A stretch of 64,000 nt of DNA from Martinezella lusitana (GTDB lineage Bacteria > Pseudomonadota > Alphaproteobacteria > Rhizobiales > Rhizobiaceae). Shown here piece after piece: positions 25,572-33,303 of the stretch; the stretch's first letter is position 1, and each line of letters opens with the position of its first letter. The stretch is from the NCBI RefSeq assembly GCF_014207095.1, contig NZ_JACHBG010000004.1, forward strand, positions 372,001 through 436,000, given 5' to 3'. The position numbers were made by a program, and so were the translations under genes. A model generated the notes under the pieces. It was not told where the DNA came from, ran no database searches, and saw only the letters and a list, made by a program, of their open reading frames with translations.

Positions 25572-26441
25572 ATGGGACAGTTCTTGACGGAGCTTCGCAG
25601 CCACATCTGGCATGTCGCACATGGCCGCAGCATCGAGGTCGGCAAGCAGAGCCTGATCATGGCGATCGTCAATGTGACGCCGGATTCCTTTTCCGACGGC
25701 GGGCATTATGAAGCTGTCGATGCAGCTGTTTCCCATGCGCTCGCCTGCGTCGAAGACGGAGCTGCCATTATCGATATCGGCGGCGAATCGACGAAGCCGG
25801 GCGCTGATGCCGTCAGCGCCAGCGAGGAGCAGGGGCGGGTGCTGCCCGTCATCGAGGCATTGCGCGGCAAGACCGACGCATTGATTTCGGTCGACACTTA
25901 CCGCGCCGATACGGCCCGGCTGGCGATCGGCGCGGGAGCGCATATCGTCAACGATGTCTTCGGGCTGCAACGAGAGCCTGATATCGCTGACTTGGCGGCG
26001 CAGACAGGAGCGGGGCTTTGCATCATGCATACCGGCCGCGACCGGCAGAAGCTTCCCGATGTGATCGACGACCAATTGCTGTTCCTCAACCGCTCGCTCG
26101 ACATTGCAGCCGCGGCGGGCGTCAGCAGACAGAATATCGTGCTCGATCCCGGTTTCGGCTTTGCCAAGGAAAGCGCCGAGGAAAATCTCGAACTGATGGC
26201 GCGTTTCAATGCGCTGCTCCGGTTCGAGCTGCCTCTTCTGGTCGGCACTTCGCGCAAGCGGTTTGTCGGTACGATCACGGGGCGCGATGCGGGGGATCGA
26301 GATGCGGGTACGGCGGCGACAAGCGCGATATTGCGTTTGCAGGGAGCTGCCCTATTCCGCGTGCACAATGTCGCAATCAACAGAGATGCACTGGCGGTTG
26401 CTGATGCTATTCTCAGGACGCGCGCGAGACTTAAAGCATGA
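25572..26441 (+). CDS. folP: dihydropteroate synthase
   Basis: 289 aa. Condenses p-aminobenzoate with hydroxymethyl-dihydropterin diphosphate to dihydropteroate (folate pathway; sulfonamide target). Both family signatures are present: IMAIVNVTPDSFSDGG and the GAAIIDIGGESTKPGA loop, then ISVDTYRA, NDVFGLQ, LDPGFGFAK and GTSRKRFVG. It is first of a folP-folB-folK run. Its last codons and stop fall inside a rhizobial intergenic repeat. Confidence 0.95.
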   Translation: MGQFLTELRSHIWHVAHGRSIEVGKQSLIMAIVNVTPDSFSDGGHYEAVDAAVSHALACVEDGAAIIDIGGESTKPGADAVSASEEQGRVLPVIEALRGKTDALISVDTYRADTARLAIGAGAHIVNDVFGLQREPDIADLAAQTGAGLCIMHTGRDRQKLPDVIDDQLLFLNRSLDIAAAAGVSRQNIVLDPGFGFAKESAEENLELMARFNALLRFELPLLVGTSRKRFVGTITGRDAGDRDAGTAATSAILRLQGAALFRVHNVAINRDALAVADAILRTRARLKA

Positions 26442-26475
26442 TCCCGAAACATGATAGGGAACGGTTTTCGGACGC
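26433..26475. repeat. rhizobial intergenic palindromic repeat, short degenerate copy
   Basis: Contains AAAGCATGATCCCGAAA ... GGGAACGGTTTTCGGA, resembling a short intergenic palindrome that recurs in Rhizobium and Agrobacterium genomes. It begins within the last codons of folP and supplies its stop codon. Confidence 0.6.
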
Positions 26476-26505
26476 CGTCGTGCCTGTTCGAAATGGAGGG
26501 ACGCC

Positions 26506-26877
26506 ATGAGCGCTGTGACATATACTATTACTCTGCAGAATTGCGCATTCTTTGCCCGCCACGGCGTGCATGACGAGGAAGAATTCCTCGGACAGCGCTT
26601 CTTTGTCGATGCCGAACTCGATGTGGAGGCCGGCGACGCGTTAGAGCGCGATTCGATCGACGATACCGTCAACTACGGCATCGCCTTCACGGTTATCGAG
26701 GAAATCGTTACCGGTCGCCGCCGCTATCTGATCGAGGCTTTGGCGCTCGATGTGGCGAAGGAGCTGTGCCGGCGTTTCCCCAGCATTCGCCGGGCTAAGA
26801 TCACGGTGCGCAAGCCCAATGCCCCAGTGCCCGGCGTTCTCGATTACGTACAGGTGAGCGTTGAGCACTTTGCCTGA
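26506..26877 (+). CDS. folB: dihydroneopterin aldolase
   Basis: 123 aa, ATG 26506 after GGAGGGACGCC. FolB converts 7,8-dihydroneopterin to 6-hydroxymethyl-dihydropterin and glycolaldehyde. The active-site region FFARHGVHDEEEFLGQRFFVD (catalytic Glu), YGIAFTVIEEIV, LIEALALDVA and the conserved Lys in VRKPNAPVPG are all present. It acts just upstream of FolK, whose gene starts 10 bp later. Confidence 0.95.
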   Translation: MSAVTYTITLQNCAFFARHGVHDEEEFLGQRFFVDAELDVEAGDALERDSIDDTVNYGIAFTVIEEIVTGRRRYLIEALALDVAKELCRRFPSIRRAKITVRKPNAPVPGVLDYVQVSVEHFA

Positions 26878-26887
26878 AGGTACTGCG

Positions 26888-27388
26888 ATGCGTGCGACGC
26901 TCGGTCTGGGCGGCAATCTTGATAATCCGGTGCGGGCAATGGCGCTTGCCTTGCGTGCCATCGATGCGCGCGACGATTGCCATGTGGTTGCGGTGTCGCG
27001 GCTCTATCGCACGCCGCCATGGGGCAAGACGGATCAATCCTTCTTTTATAATTCTTGCGCGGCAATCGATACCACGCTTACACCGGAAGCATTGCTCGAC
27101 GTCTGTCTCGACATCGAACGTCAAATGAAGCGGGTCCGGATCGAGCGTTGGGGGCCGCGCACGATCGATATCGATATCCTGACTTATGATGATCTGGTGC
27201 AAGCCGAGCCGTTGCTCACCATTCCGCATCCGCGCATGACCGAGCGTGGCTTTGTGCTGATGCCGCTTGCCGATTTTGCCGGGGATCTCGTGGTCGGAGG
27301 CCGGGCCATCAATGAGTGGCTCCAGGACGTCGAGATCGAGGGAATTGAAGTCGCCGATCAGAGCCAGGAGTGGTGGCGGTCGGCCTGA
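26888..27388 (+). CDS. folK: HPPK, 6-hydroxymethyl-7,8-dihydropterin pyrophosphokinase
   Basis: 166 aa from ATG 26888 (GAAGG 7 nt upstream); a TTG at 26861 overlapping folB is a weaker alternative. Transfers pyrophosphate from ATP to the pterin, producing the FolP substrate. The family signature RWGPRTIDIDIL is exact, together with LGLGGNLDNP at the N-terminus, FFYNSCAAIDT and the HPRMTERGFVLMPL motif. Confidence 0.95.
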   Translation: MRATLGLGGNLDNPVRAMALALRAIDARDDCHVVAVSRLYRTPPWGKTDQSFFYNSCAAIDTTLTPEALLDVCLDIERQMKRVRIERWGPRTIDIDILTYDDLVQAEPLLTIPHPRMTERGFVLMPLADFAGDLVVGGRAINEWLQDVEIEGIEVADQSQEWWRSA

Positions 27389-27401
27389 ACGAGGATGAAT
27401 G

Positions 27402-27426
27402 AAAAAGGCCGGCAAATAGCCGGCCT
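27402..27426 (-). terminator. terminator for reverse secreted-protein gene
   Basis: AAGGCCGGC / GCCGGCCTT stem with a 5-nt loop. The T-run appears only on the minus strand, so it terminates the gene ending at 27452. Confidence 0.8.
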
Positions 27427-27451
27427 TCGATCATGGTGCTGTGCACCGCAA

Positions 27452-28003
27452 TTACTGAATCGATCCCACCGCTATCGGGTCTACATCGGCACGCTTCAGA
27501 GTGACGCCGATAACCGGTACCATCTGTTCTCCGACCTTGACCGAGATCGTGACGTTCATCGATTTGCTGTCGGAAACCCGGGCGATCATGGCGCCGTTCA
27601 GTTTCTGTCGGTTGAGGCCGAGAACCACCGTGCCGTCATTGACCGTGCCGGAGGTGACGTCGAGGCCCTTTCCGGCTGCGCCATCCAAGAATTTGCCGGA
27701 ATAAGAGCCGCCGCTTTGCGTAATCTCCGCCGACATCGGCTGTTGGAAGACGCCGACGCGGCAGGTGCCGTCGAGCTTCACGCCGGCGCCGCTGCCATCG
27801 ATTGCTTTGCCCGTGAGGCTGCAGGTGAACTTCGTGCCCTTGTATTTGCCGGCGACGATTTCCCCCGGACCATTCCACGAGCCAGCGACCGACTGGAAGA
27901 ATGCCTTGTCGCGGGGAGCCGCTTCGGCAGAGTGCACGCAAACACCGGCGGTGAGGGGCGCGGCGGCGAGGCTGCTTACAAGAAGAAATTGACGCGAAAA
28001 CAT
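27452..28003 (-). CDS. secreted protein of unknown function
   Basis: 183 aa from ATG 28003 (AGGGA with a 6-nt spacer; an ATG two codons upstream has no room for a ribosome-binding site). A signal peptide ends near AEAAPRDK. The mature protein is rich in Gly, Lys and Val, with two Cys (in FTCSLTG and GTCRVGV) that could form a disulfide in a beta-rich domain. No family recognised with confidence. It stands alone with its own terminator. Confidence 0.65.
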   Translation of the reverse strand: MFSRQFLLVSSLAAAPLTAGVCVHSAEAAPRDKAFFQSVAGSWNGPGEIVAGKYKGTKFTCSLTGKAIDGSGAGVKLDGTCRVGVFQQPMSAEITQSGGSYSGKFLDGAAGKGLDVTSGTVNDGTVVLGLNRQKLNGAMIARVSDSKSMNVTISVKVGEQMVPVIGVTLKRADVDPIAVGSIQ

Positions 28004-28107
28004 GGACATTCCCTAGCGAGGCGGAACCGTAAAACTGGTACTCACTTTTGCCTGATAATGGTTAATGCTTGGTTTCTTGCGCCTTGCAAGGCCGGGTTTG
28101 CAAGCGT

Positions 28108-29193
28108 TTACGTTGTGGAACGGCCGGCTACATTCGGTGTGAGATCACCGGCGAAGTCGGCAATGCCGGGTCGTTTGAGCGCCTTGAAAGCGAGCGGCCT
28201 GCACAGATCCATGGCTGCGATTCCGATTCGTGCCGTCATCATGCCGTTGACGACGCCTTCGCCGAGTCGCGCCGAGAGCTTGGACGCAAGACCATGGCCG
28301 ATCAGTTGCTGAACGATGCTATCACCGACCGCGATCGACCCGGTGACGGCCAAATGGGCGAGCACATCACGCACCAGCCTGACCATTCCGAGCGTGCCTG
28401 GTCTTCCACCATAGAGTTCCGCCATGGCGCGCACCAGTTTGGCTGCCTCATAGAGAACGTAGAGGATGTCGACGAGCGCACGCGGGCTGACGGCCGTAAC
28501 GACCGAGACGCGCTTTGATGCACCGAGGATGAGTGCCCTTGCGCGCCGGTCGAGAGGGCCGAGGAGCTCGCGCTCCGCGAGGTCGATCAGCTGCGGCGCA
28601 TCGATGATGTCATCCTCTGCCGCCTTCAGCGTTGCGCGGCCCCTCGCTGTTTCAGGATTGGCCTCGAGAATGACGCAGAGGCGCTTCACAAGGGCTTTCG
28701 CTCGCGCCGGTCGTGTCTCCAATATGGCAGCTTCCGCCTCGGCCTTGATCGTCTGCACGGCAGCAAGCCGCATCATGCCTGCCGTTTCCCTGATGACGAT
28801 GGCGAGCACGGCAAGAATGCCGACGGCGACCGCAGCAAGGGCCGTGTAGCCGAGCCAGTCGGCGCGGCTGAACAGATTGCGTATGAGCTGATCGGTCCAG
28901 AGGCCGAAGGCAAGCGATATGAGAATGCCGAGCGCGCTTAAGGCAACCTTGCCGAAGGAAAAGCCGCGGCGGCGCGGTTTTGCCTCGGCGGTTCCGGCAA
29001 ATGCCGGGTCGAGGGCCGGATTGAGGAACGGATCTTCCTCATCCGGGGTGAGTACGATTTCCGTATCGAAGCTCTGCGGCTTGCGGCGTACGGTTTCGGG
29101 GGGTGCCTTGGCGCTCGTTTCGCTCGGGTCTAGCGCAAAGGCTGCCGGGCGGCGGGCGGTCCCGCCGGGTTCGTTTGCGGTCGGTTTCGTCAT
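28108..29193 (-). CDS. ycjF: YcjF-family inner-membrane protein (TIGR01620/DUF697 type)
   Basis: 361 aa. A disordered N-terminus (~80 aa) is followed by two membrane segments around residues 83-100 and 113-135. The cytoplasmic C-terminal part is an alpha-helical domain with KRVSVVTAVSPRALVDILYVLYEA and GDSIVQQLIGHGLASKLSARLGEGVVNGMMTARIG, typical of the YcjF/DUF697 group. It overlaps the upstream ycjX stop by 4 bp (ATGA), showing tight coupling. The YcjX-YcjF pair is widely conserved in proteobacteria; its biochemical role is unknown. Confidence 0.85.
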   Translation of the reverse strand: MTKPTANEPGGTARRPAAFALDPSETSAKAPPETVRRKPQSFDTEIVLTPDEEDPFLNPALDPAFAGTAEAKPRRRGFSFGKVALSALGILISLAFGLWTDQLIRNLFSRADWLGYTALAAVAVGILAVLAIVIRETAGMMRLAAVQTIKAEAEAAILETRPARAKALVKRLCVILEANPETARGRATLKAAEDDIIDAPQLIDLAERELLGPLDRRARALILGASKRVSVVTAVSPRALVDILYVLYEAAKLVRAMAELYGGRPGTLGMVRLVRDVLAHLAVTGSIAVGDSIVQQLIGHGLASKLSARLGEGVVNGMMTARIGIAAMDLCRPLAFKALKRPGIADFAGDLTPNVAGRSTT

Positions 29194-30665
29194 GCGAGAC
29201 GGTCTCCGAACAGGAACTGCATGGCGCGGTCGAGCCGAATGTGCGGCACAGACAGTTTGATGCCACCATTGGCTTCGTCCAGCTCCGGCGGGCGGAAGCG
29301 GACGACATTCACCTCCGGCAAGTGGACCTTCGCTCCATCCGATTCAAGGGCTTCGAACAGCCAATGCGGACTGGTGGGCAGGTCGCCGGGGAAGACGGCC
29401 GTCTTGCGGTTGCCGTCGAAAGTCTCGCCGGCAATCGTTTCCCTGTCCATCGGCGTGCCGACAATGACGGGAAGCGTCTCACCGTCGCGCGTGACCGTCG
29501 CCTCGCGTGTGGCGCGCACGGAGGCGATTGCCATGACTTCGATGCCGGCACCCGCCATGCCGATCCGCTCGATGGCGCGCTCGACGAGACGGCGGGTCAA
29601 GGTCTCCAGCCGGTCGTGGCTTTCGTGATGGAGATGGTCGGCCTTGGTGGCTGCCACCAGCACGCGGTCGATGCGCCGGCCCAGCAGCGACGAAAGAAGG
29701 GAATTATTGCCGGGACGAAAGCAGGCAAGCACATCCGTCAGTGCGCGTTCGAGATCCTGCACGGCTTCCGGACCGCGATTGATGGCCTGCAATGCATCGA
29801 CGAGAACGATCTGGCGGTCGAGGCGGGCGAAGTGTTCGCGAAAGAAGGGTTTGACCACGACCGATTTGTAGGCCTCGTAGCGGCGCTCCATCATCGCCCA
29901 GAGCGAACCCTTTGGCGCGGCGCCTTCTGCCGGAAGTTTCAGCGGTGCGAAGGTGAGGGCGGGCGAACCATCGAGATCGCCGGGCAAAAGGAAGCGACCG
30001 GGCGGCAGCGTCGACAACGAGCGCTCGTCGGATTTGCAGGCCTTCAGATAATCGGCAAAGGCAGTGGCAAGGTCCCGTGCAGCCATTTCATCGGCCGGCG
30101 CGAGGATATCGGCCCTTATAGTTGTCTCCAGCCAGTGACGCGATAGTTCGGCGCGGATGCCGGTATTCGCCAGAGCGAGGGTTTCCTCGCTGAACGTGCG
30201 GAAATCCTTGCCTAGCAGCGGCAGGTCGAGCAGCCATTCACCCGGATAGTCGACGATGTCAATGGAAAGTCGGCCGGGGGAAAACAGCCGGTTCCAGCCA
30301 CTGGCGCTTTGATAGTCGAGTGTGATGCGCAGTTCGGAGATCGCGCGGGTCGAATCCGGCCATATGCGCTCCTTGACCAGCGCGCGGATATGATCCTCGT
30401 ATTGAAAGCGCGGCACGGCATCATCAGGTTGGGGCTCAAGCCGAACAGCCGAAACACGGCCGGACTGCACCGGTTCGAACAGCGGCAGGCGGCCGCCATT
30501 CAGCAGATTGTGCACGAGCGACGAGATGAATACGGTCTTGCCGGAACGCGACAGGCCGGTCACTCCCAGCCGAATTGTCGGGTTGACGAGCCCGGCGGCA
30601 CGATCCGCAAGATTGTCGAAGGCGATGAGAGCGTCGTCTGTGAAGGAGGTCAGGCTTGGCGACAA
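29190..30665 (-). CDS. ycjX: YcjX-family P-loop ATPase/GTPase-like protein
   Basis: 491 aa if translation starts at the TTG 30665 (frame SPSLTSFTDDALIAFDNLADRA); a GTG at 30749 would add 28 residues without family similarity. The P-loop GLSRSGKT is at ~37-44, followed by DIVDYPGEWLLDLPLL, a Walker-B/switch-like segment, and IVLVDALQAINRG. Family DUF463/YcjX, stress-associated in E. coli, function undefined. It is followed by ycjF with a 4-bp overlap and preceded by the sixA-like gene. Confidence 0.85.
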   Translation of the reverse strand: MSPSLTSFTDDALIAFDNLADRAAGLVNPTIRLGVTGLSRSGKTVFISSLVHNLLNGGRLPLFEPVQSGRVSAVRLEPQPDDAVPRFQYEDHIRALVKERIWPDSTRAISELRITLDYQSASGWNRLFSPGRLSIDIVDYPGEWLLDLPLLGKDFRTFSEETLALANTGIRAELSRHWLETTIRADILAPADEMAARDLATAFADYLKACKSDERSLSTLPPGRFLLPGDLDGSPALTFAPLKLPAEGAAPKGSLWAMMERRYEAYKSVVVKPFFREHFARLDRQIVLVDALQAINRGPEAVQDLERALTDVLACFRPGNNSLLSSLLGRRIDRVLVAATKADHLHHESHDRLETLTRRLVERAIERIGMAGAGIEVMAIASVRATREATVTRDGETLPVIVGTPMDRETIAGETFDGNRKTAVFPGDLPTSPHWLFEALESDGAKVHLPEVNVVRFRPPELDEANGGIKLSVPHIRLDRAMQFLFGDRLA

Positions 30666-30790
30666 GGCGGGATCCCTGGGTGGCAGCGTGACCGGGAATA
30701 TAGGAAGTAAAGCTTGCGCAGAAAAGATGAGCGACCGGCAATGCTGCACCTGCTCGGTGCAGGACGGCGTTTCTGCGCCCGGCGCTATCT

Positions 30791-31282
30791 CTATTCGGTG
30801 ATGAAATCCGTTAGCGACCAGCTAGATGTCGTTGCATCGACCACAGCAAGGCCTGCTGTCGGAAAGCCATGCGGAAGCGTTCGTCCCAGCGCCTCATGGC
30901 CGATCAGGGCCTCCAGCGTTTGTTCGATAGTCGGATTATGCGCCACCAGCATCACGGATTGGCGGTCGTTCTGCGATGCGATGAGCGAGAGGTAGATATC
31001 GAGCGTTCCATTGTAGATCGCATCGACGAAACGGAATTCGGTGGAGGGGCTGACGATCCGCCGTATGGCCTCCGTAGTCTGGCGGCAACGCAGCGCAGTC
31101 GACGAAATGATCAGCTCCGGCTTGTAACCTTTTTCTGCAGCTTCATCGGCGACGATTTCGGCGGCAGCGTAGCCATTGTCGTTCAGCGGGCGATCGAAAT
31201 CCTTTTGTCCGGGTGCGGCGCGCTGGGCCTCGGCATGACGCAGGAGATAGATCCTCGATGGCGGCGGCAAGATGCGGGTCAT
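30791..31282 (-). CDS. SixA-type histidine phosphatase
   Basis: 163 aa. The phosphoglycerate-mutase-like catalytic motif LRHAEA (His16) begins the domain; STALRCRQTTEAIRR supplies the conserved Arg and VAHNPTIEQTL the second His. SixA removes phosphate from phosphohistidine proteins in E. coli (ArcB, PTSNtr-type Hpt domains). It may act on Hpt proteins here, but this is inference. First gene of an apparent reverse operon with ycjX and ycjF. Confidence 0.8.
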   Translation of the reverse strand: MTRILPPPSRIYLLRHAEAQRAAPGQKDFDRPLNDNGYAAAEIVADEAAEKGYKPELIISSTALRCRQTTEAIRRIVSPSTEFRFVDAIYNGTLDIYLSLIASQNDRQSVMLVAHNPTIEQTLEALIGHEALGRTLPHGFPTAGLAVVDATTSSWSLTDFITE

Positions 31283-31497
31283 GATGAAATTCCGGAGCTC
31301 GATTTCGACAATCAGGTAGCGTCTCTTCGCCTATGCCGTCAACCGCCGCGAGACCGTCCGAATCGCGATCCAGCGCATAGTCTCGCCAAGGTTTTAAAGA
31401 TGCCGATTTTCCGGCGAAGCCAATATATGATGAAAAAATATACACTTAGCTGAAATTTATGACAAATTTAAAAATCAGTTGACAGCGTCTATTTGGC

Positions 31498-31527
31498 TTG
31501 AATCGGCACTAGCGGTTGGGATATACA
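31498..31527 (+). promoter_or_regulatory. candidate promoter of dksA
   Basis: TTGAAT (31498-31503), 18-bp spacer, TATACA (31522-31527), about 35 bp before the TTG start of dksA. The surrounding 31400-31500 segment is AT-rich. Confidence 0.45.
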
Positions 31528-31562
31528 CCCCGCCATATGAGATGTTCTTCAGGAGAATCGCG

Positions 31563-31982
31563 TTGAGTGAGAAGATCGATCTTAGTAACTACGTGCCCTC
31601 GGAAGACGAGGAGTTCATGAACCTTAATCAGCGAGCCTACTTCAGAGCGAAGCTGATAGCCTGGAAAAACGATATCCTAAGAGAAGCGCGCGAAACCCTG
31701 GATCACCTGGCAGAAGAAAGCGCAAATCATCCCGATCTCGCCGATCGGGCCTCCTCAGAAACGGATAGAGCCATCGAACTTCGGGCTCGAGACCGCCAGC
31801 GTAAACTTATCTCGAAAATCGATGCCGCCTTGCAGCGCATTGAAGACGGCACTTACGGCTACTGTGAAGAAACAGGCGAGCCAATAGGCCTCAAGCGTCT
31901 CGATGCACGTCCGATCGCCACCTTGTCGATCGAAGCGCAGGAACGCCATGAGCGCCGCGAGAAGGTATATCGCGACGAATAA
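31563..31982 (+). CDS. dksA: DksA-family RNA polymerase-binding regulator lacking the zinc finger
   Basis: 139 aa from TTG 31563 (AGGAG, 7-nt spacer), the usual length of rhizobial DksA. Binds the secondary channel of RNA polymerase and works with (p)ppGpp. The coiled-coil tip keeps the two acidic residues of the DxxDRA motif (Asp58 and Asp61 in PDLADRA). Of the four zinc ligands of E. coli DksA only Cys101 remains: the others are Thr104, Ser122 and Ala125. It therefore resembles zinc-independent DksA variants such as Pseudomonas DksA2. The terminator downstream is shared with the convergent FliO-like gene. Confidence 0.9.
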   Translation: MSEKIDLSNYVPSEDEEFMNLNQRAYFRAKLIAWKNDILREARETLDHLAEESANHPDLADRASSETDRAIELRARDRQRKLISKIDAALQRIEDGTYGYCEETGEPIGLKRLDARPIATLSIEAQERHERREKVYRDE

Positions 31983-32013
31983 AGAGACGGCCGGTTTCGA
32001 CCGAAACAAAAAC

Positions 32014-32046
32014 AAAGGCACGGCGGAATATCCGCCGTGCCTTTTT
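32014..32046. terminator. bidirectional terminator dksA / FliO-like gene
   Basis: AGGCACGGCGGA / TCCGCCGTGCCT 12-bp stem with a 3-nt loop, A-run before and TTTTT after. Confidence 0.92.
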
Positions 32047-32072
32047 GATTCCAGGATGTCACCTGCTTCGTT

Positions 32073-33014
32073 TTATTTGTCGCGGCTGACGCTCATTTCG
32101 CCGAAGATGCGCGCCACTTCCTTCTGAAGGGCACTATCTGCTCCGGTCATCGGCGCAAGTTCCGGCTCGATGCGTTGCGCAGGAGACTGGCTGGCAACAG
32201 CCGCGGGTTGTTGCTGAACCTGGCGCTGAGGCGGAGCGCTTGGAATGATCCGCTCGGCCGTCAAGTTCTTCGACATTTCTGCTTCCAAGATCTTCTGGAA
32301 ATCGTTGGCGGCATCATTGGAGGCAGGCTGCGCGACCGGCGGAGTGACAGTCGGCTCGACCGGTGCGGCCCGTACAGGCTGCGGTTGAGGTTGGGCCTGA
32401 GGCGGCAGCACGGCATGGCGGGCCGCATCCAATATGTCGGCAGCCTCCGCCTCGGTGATGACGGGTGCCGGCTGAGGGGCGCGCTGCGGCGGCGCTGCGA
32501 GCGGCTGCGGCGCGCGTTCGACCGGTTGCGGCGCCGGCTTTGGTGTTGCGGCAGCGACAGACTCGGAGCGCAGATAGGCTTCGAGCGAGTCTTCCGCGGG
32601 CTGCTGACGCTGCGCGGGAAGTGCGACCGGCGGACTATTCGGCTCGGCGACCCTCTGTTGCAGTTGCGGCCGGTTCTCGGACGTGGCGGCGGAAATGTCG
32701 AGCGATGCCGCAGCACCTGCCTTCGTCGGATCTGAGATGCCGGATTCGATGACGATATCGGTCGGGCCGCCGATCATGATCAGATGTTCGATGCCGTCAC
32801 GCCGTACCAGCACAAGTCGTCGGCGGGCGTCGACGGCGGCGGCATCCAGCACCTGCAGGCGCGGCTGACGGTTCTTGCCGCCGCGCACGAAGGGCGATGG
32901 CGCCCGATTTCGCAAGATCCATAGAACGCCAACGAGTAAGATAAGGGCGAGGGCAACCCCACCGGCTGCGAGGAAAAAGCGGCTGCCATAGGCTCCGGCA
33001 ATGTCGTCCCACAT
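32073..33014 (-). CDS. FliO/MopB-domain membrane protein with long disordered tail
   Basis: 313 aa from ATG 33014 (GGAG 9 nt upstream). One N-terminal membrane span (~residues 12-34) is followed by the FliO-type domain RLQVLDAAAVDARRRLVLV and HLIMIGGPTDIVIE (~50-95). The remaining ~200 residues are Pro/Gln/Ala-rich and end in an amphipathic stretch with LQKEVARIFGEM. FliO is the accessory membrane protein that stabilises FliP in flagellar export assembly. No other flagellar gene is nearby; the gene is divergent from cckA. Either the missing FliO of the rhizobial flagellar cluster or a paralogue with another task. Confidence 0.75.
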   Translation of the reverse strand: MWDDIAGAYGSRFFLAAGGVALALILLVGVLWILRNRAPSPFVRGGKNRQPRLQVLDAAAVDARRRLVLVRRDGIEHLIMIGGPTDIVIESGISDPTKAGAAASLDISAATSENRPQLQQRVAEPNSPPVALPAQRQQPAEDSLEAYLRSESVAAATPKPAPQPVERAPQPLAAPPQRAPQPAPVITEAEAADILDAARHAVLPPQAQPQPQPVRAAPVEPTVTPPVAQPASNDAANDFQKILEAEMSKNLTAERIIPSAPPQRQVQQQPAAVASQSPAQRIEPELAPMTGADSALQKEVARIFGEMSVSRDK

Positions 33015-33303
33015 GTCGAGATACTCCGTATTTGTCCCCGATGTCGCGGCCGAGGCGCAACCACTGCAAAGTAGATGCTTTGACTTTGGTCTTCCTATGC
33101 GGCGATCATAAGGACAGGATCTAGCGGGATACAAGATGAGATTATAGCCTCTTGGGCTCTCTTGCTTGTGAATTCAAGCCTTTCTGGCCCTGCAAAGCTT
33201 TTTGCCTGTCATGCAAATTGGTAAAGAAGATTCGAAAGGTCCGACTCCGGCGATCCGTAGTGTTTAGACATGTCGCGAGGAGAACGGCGCAGACGAGGGG
33301 TTT

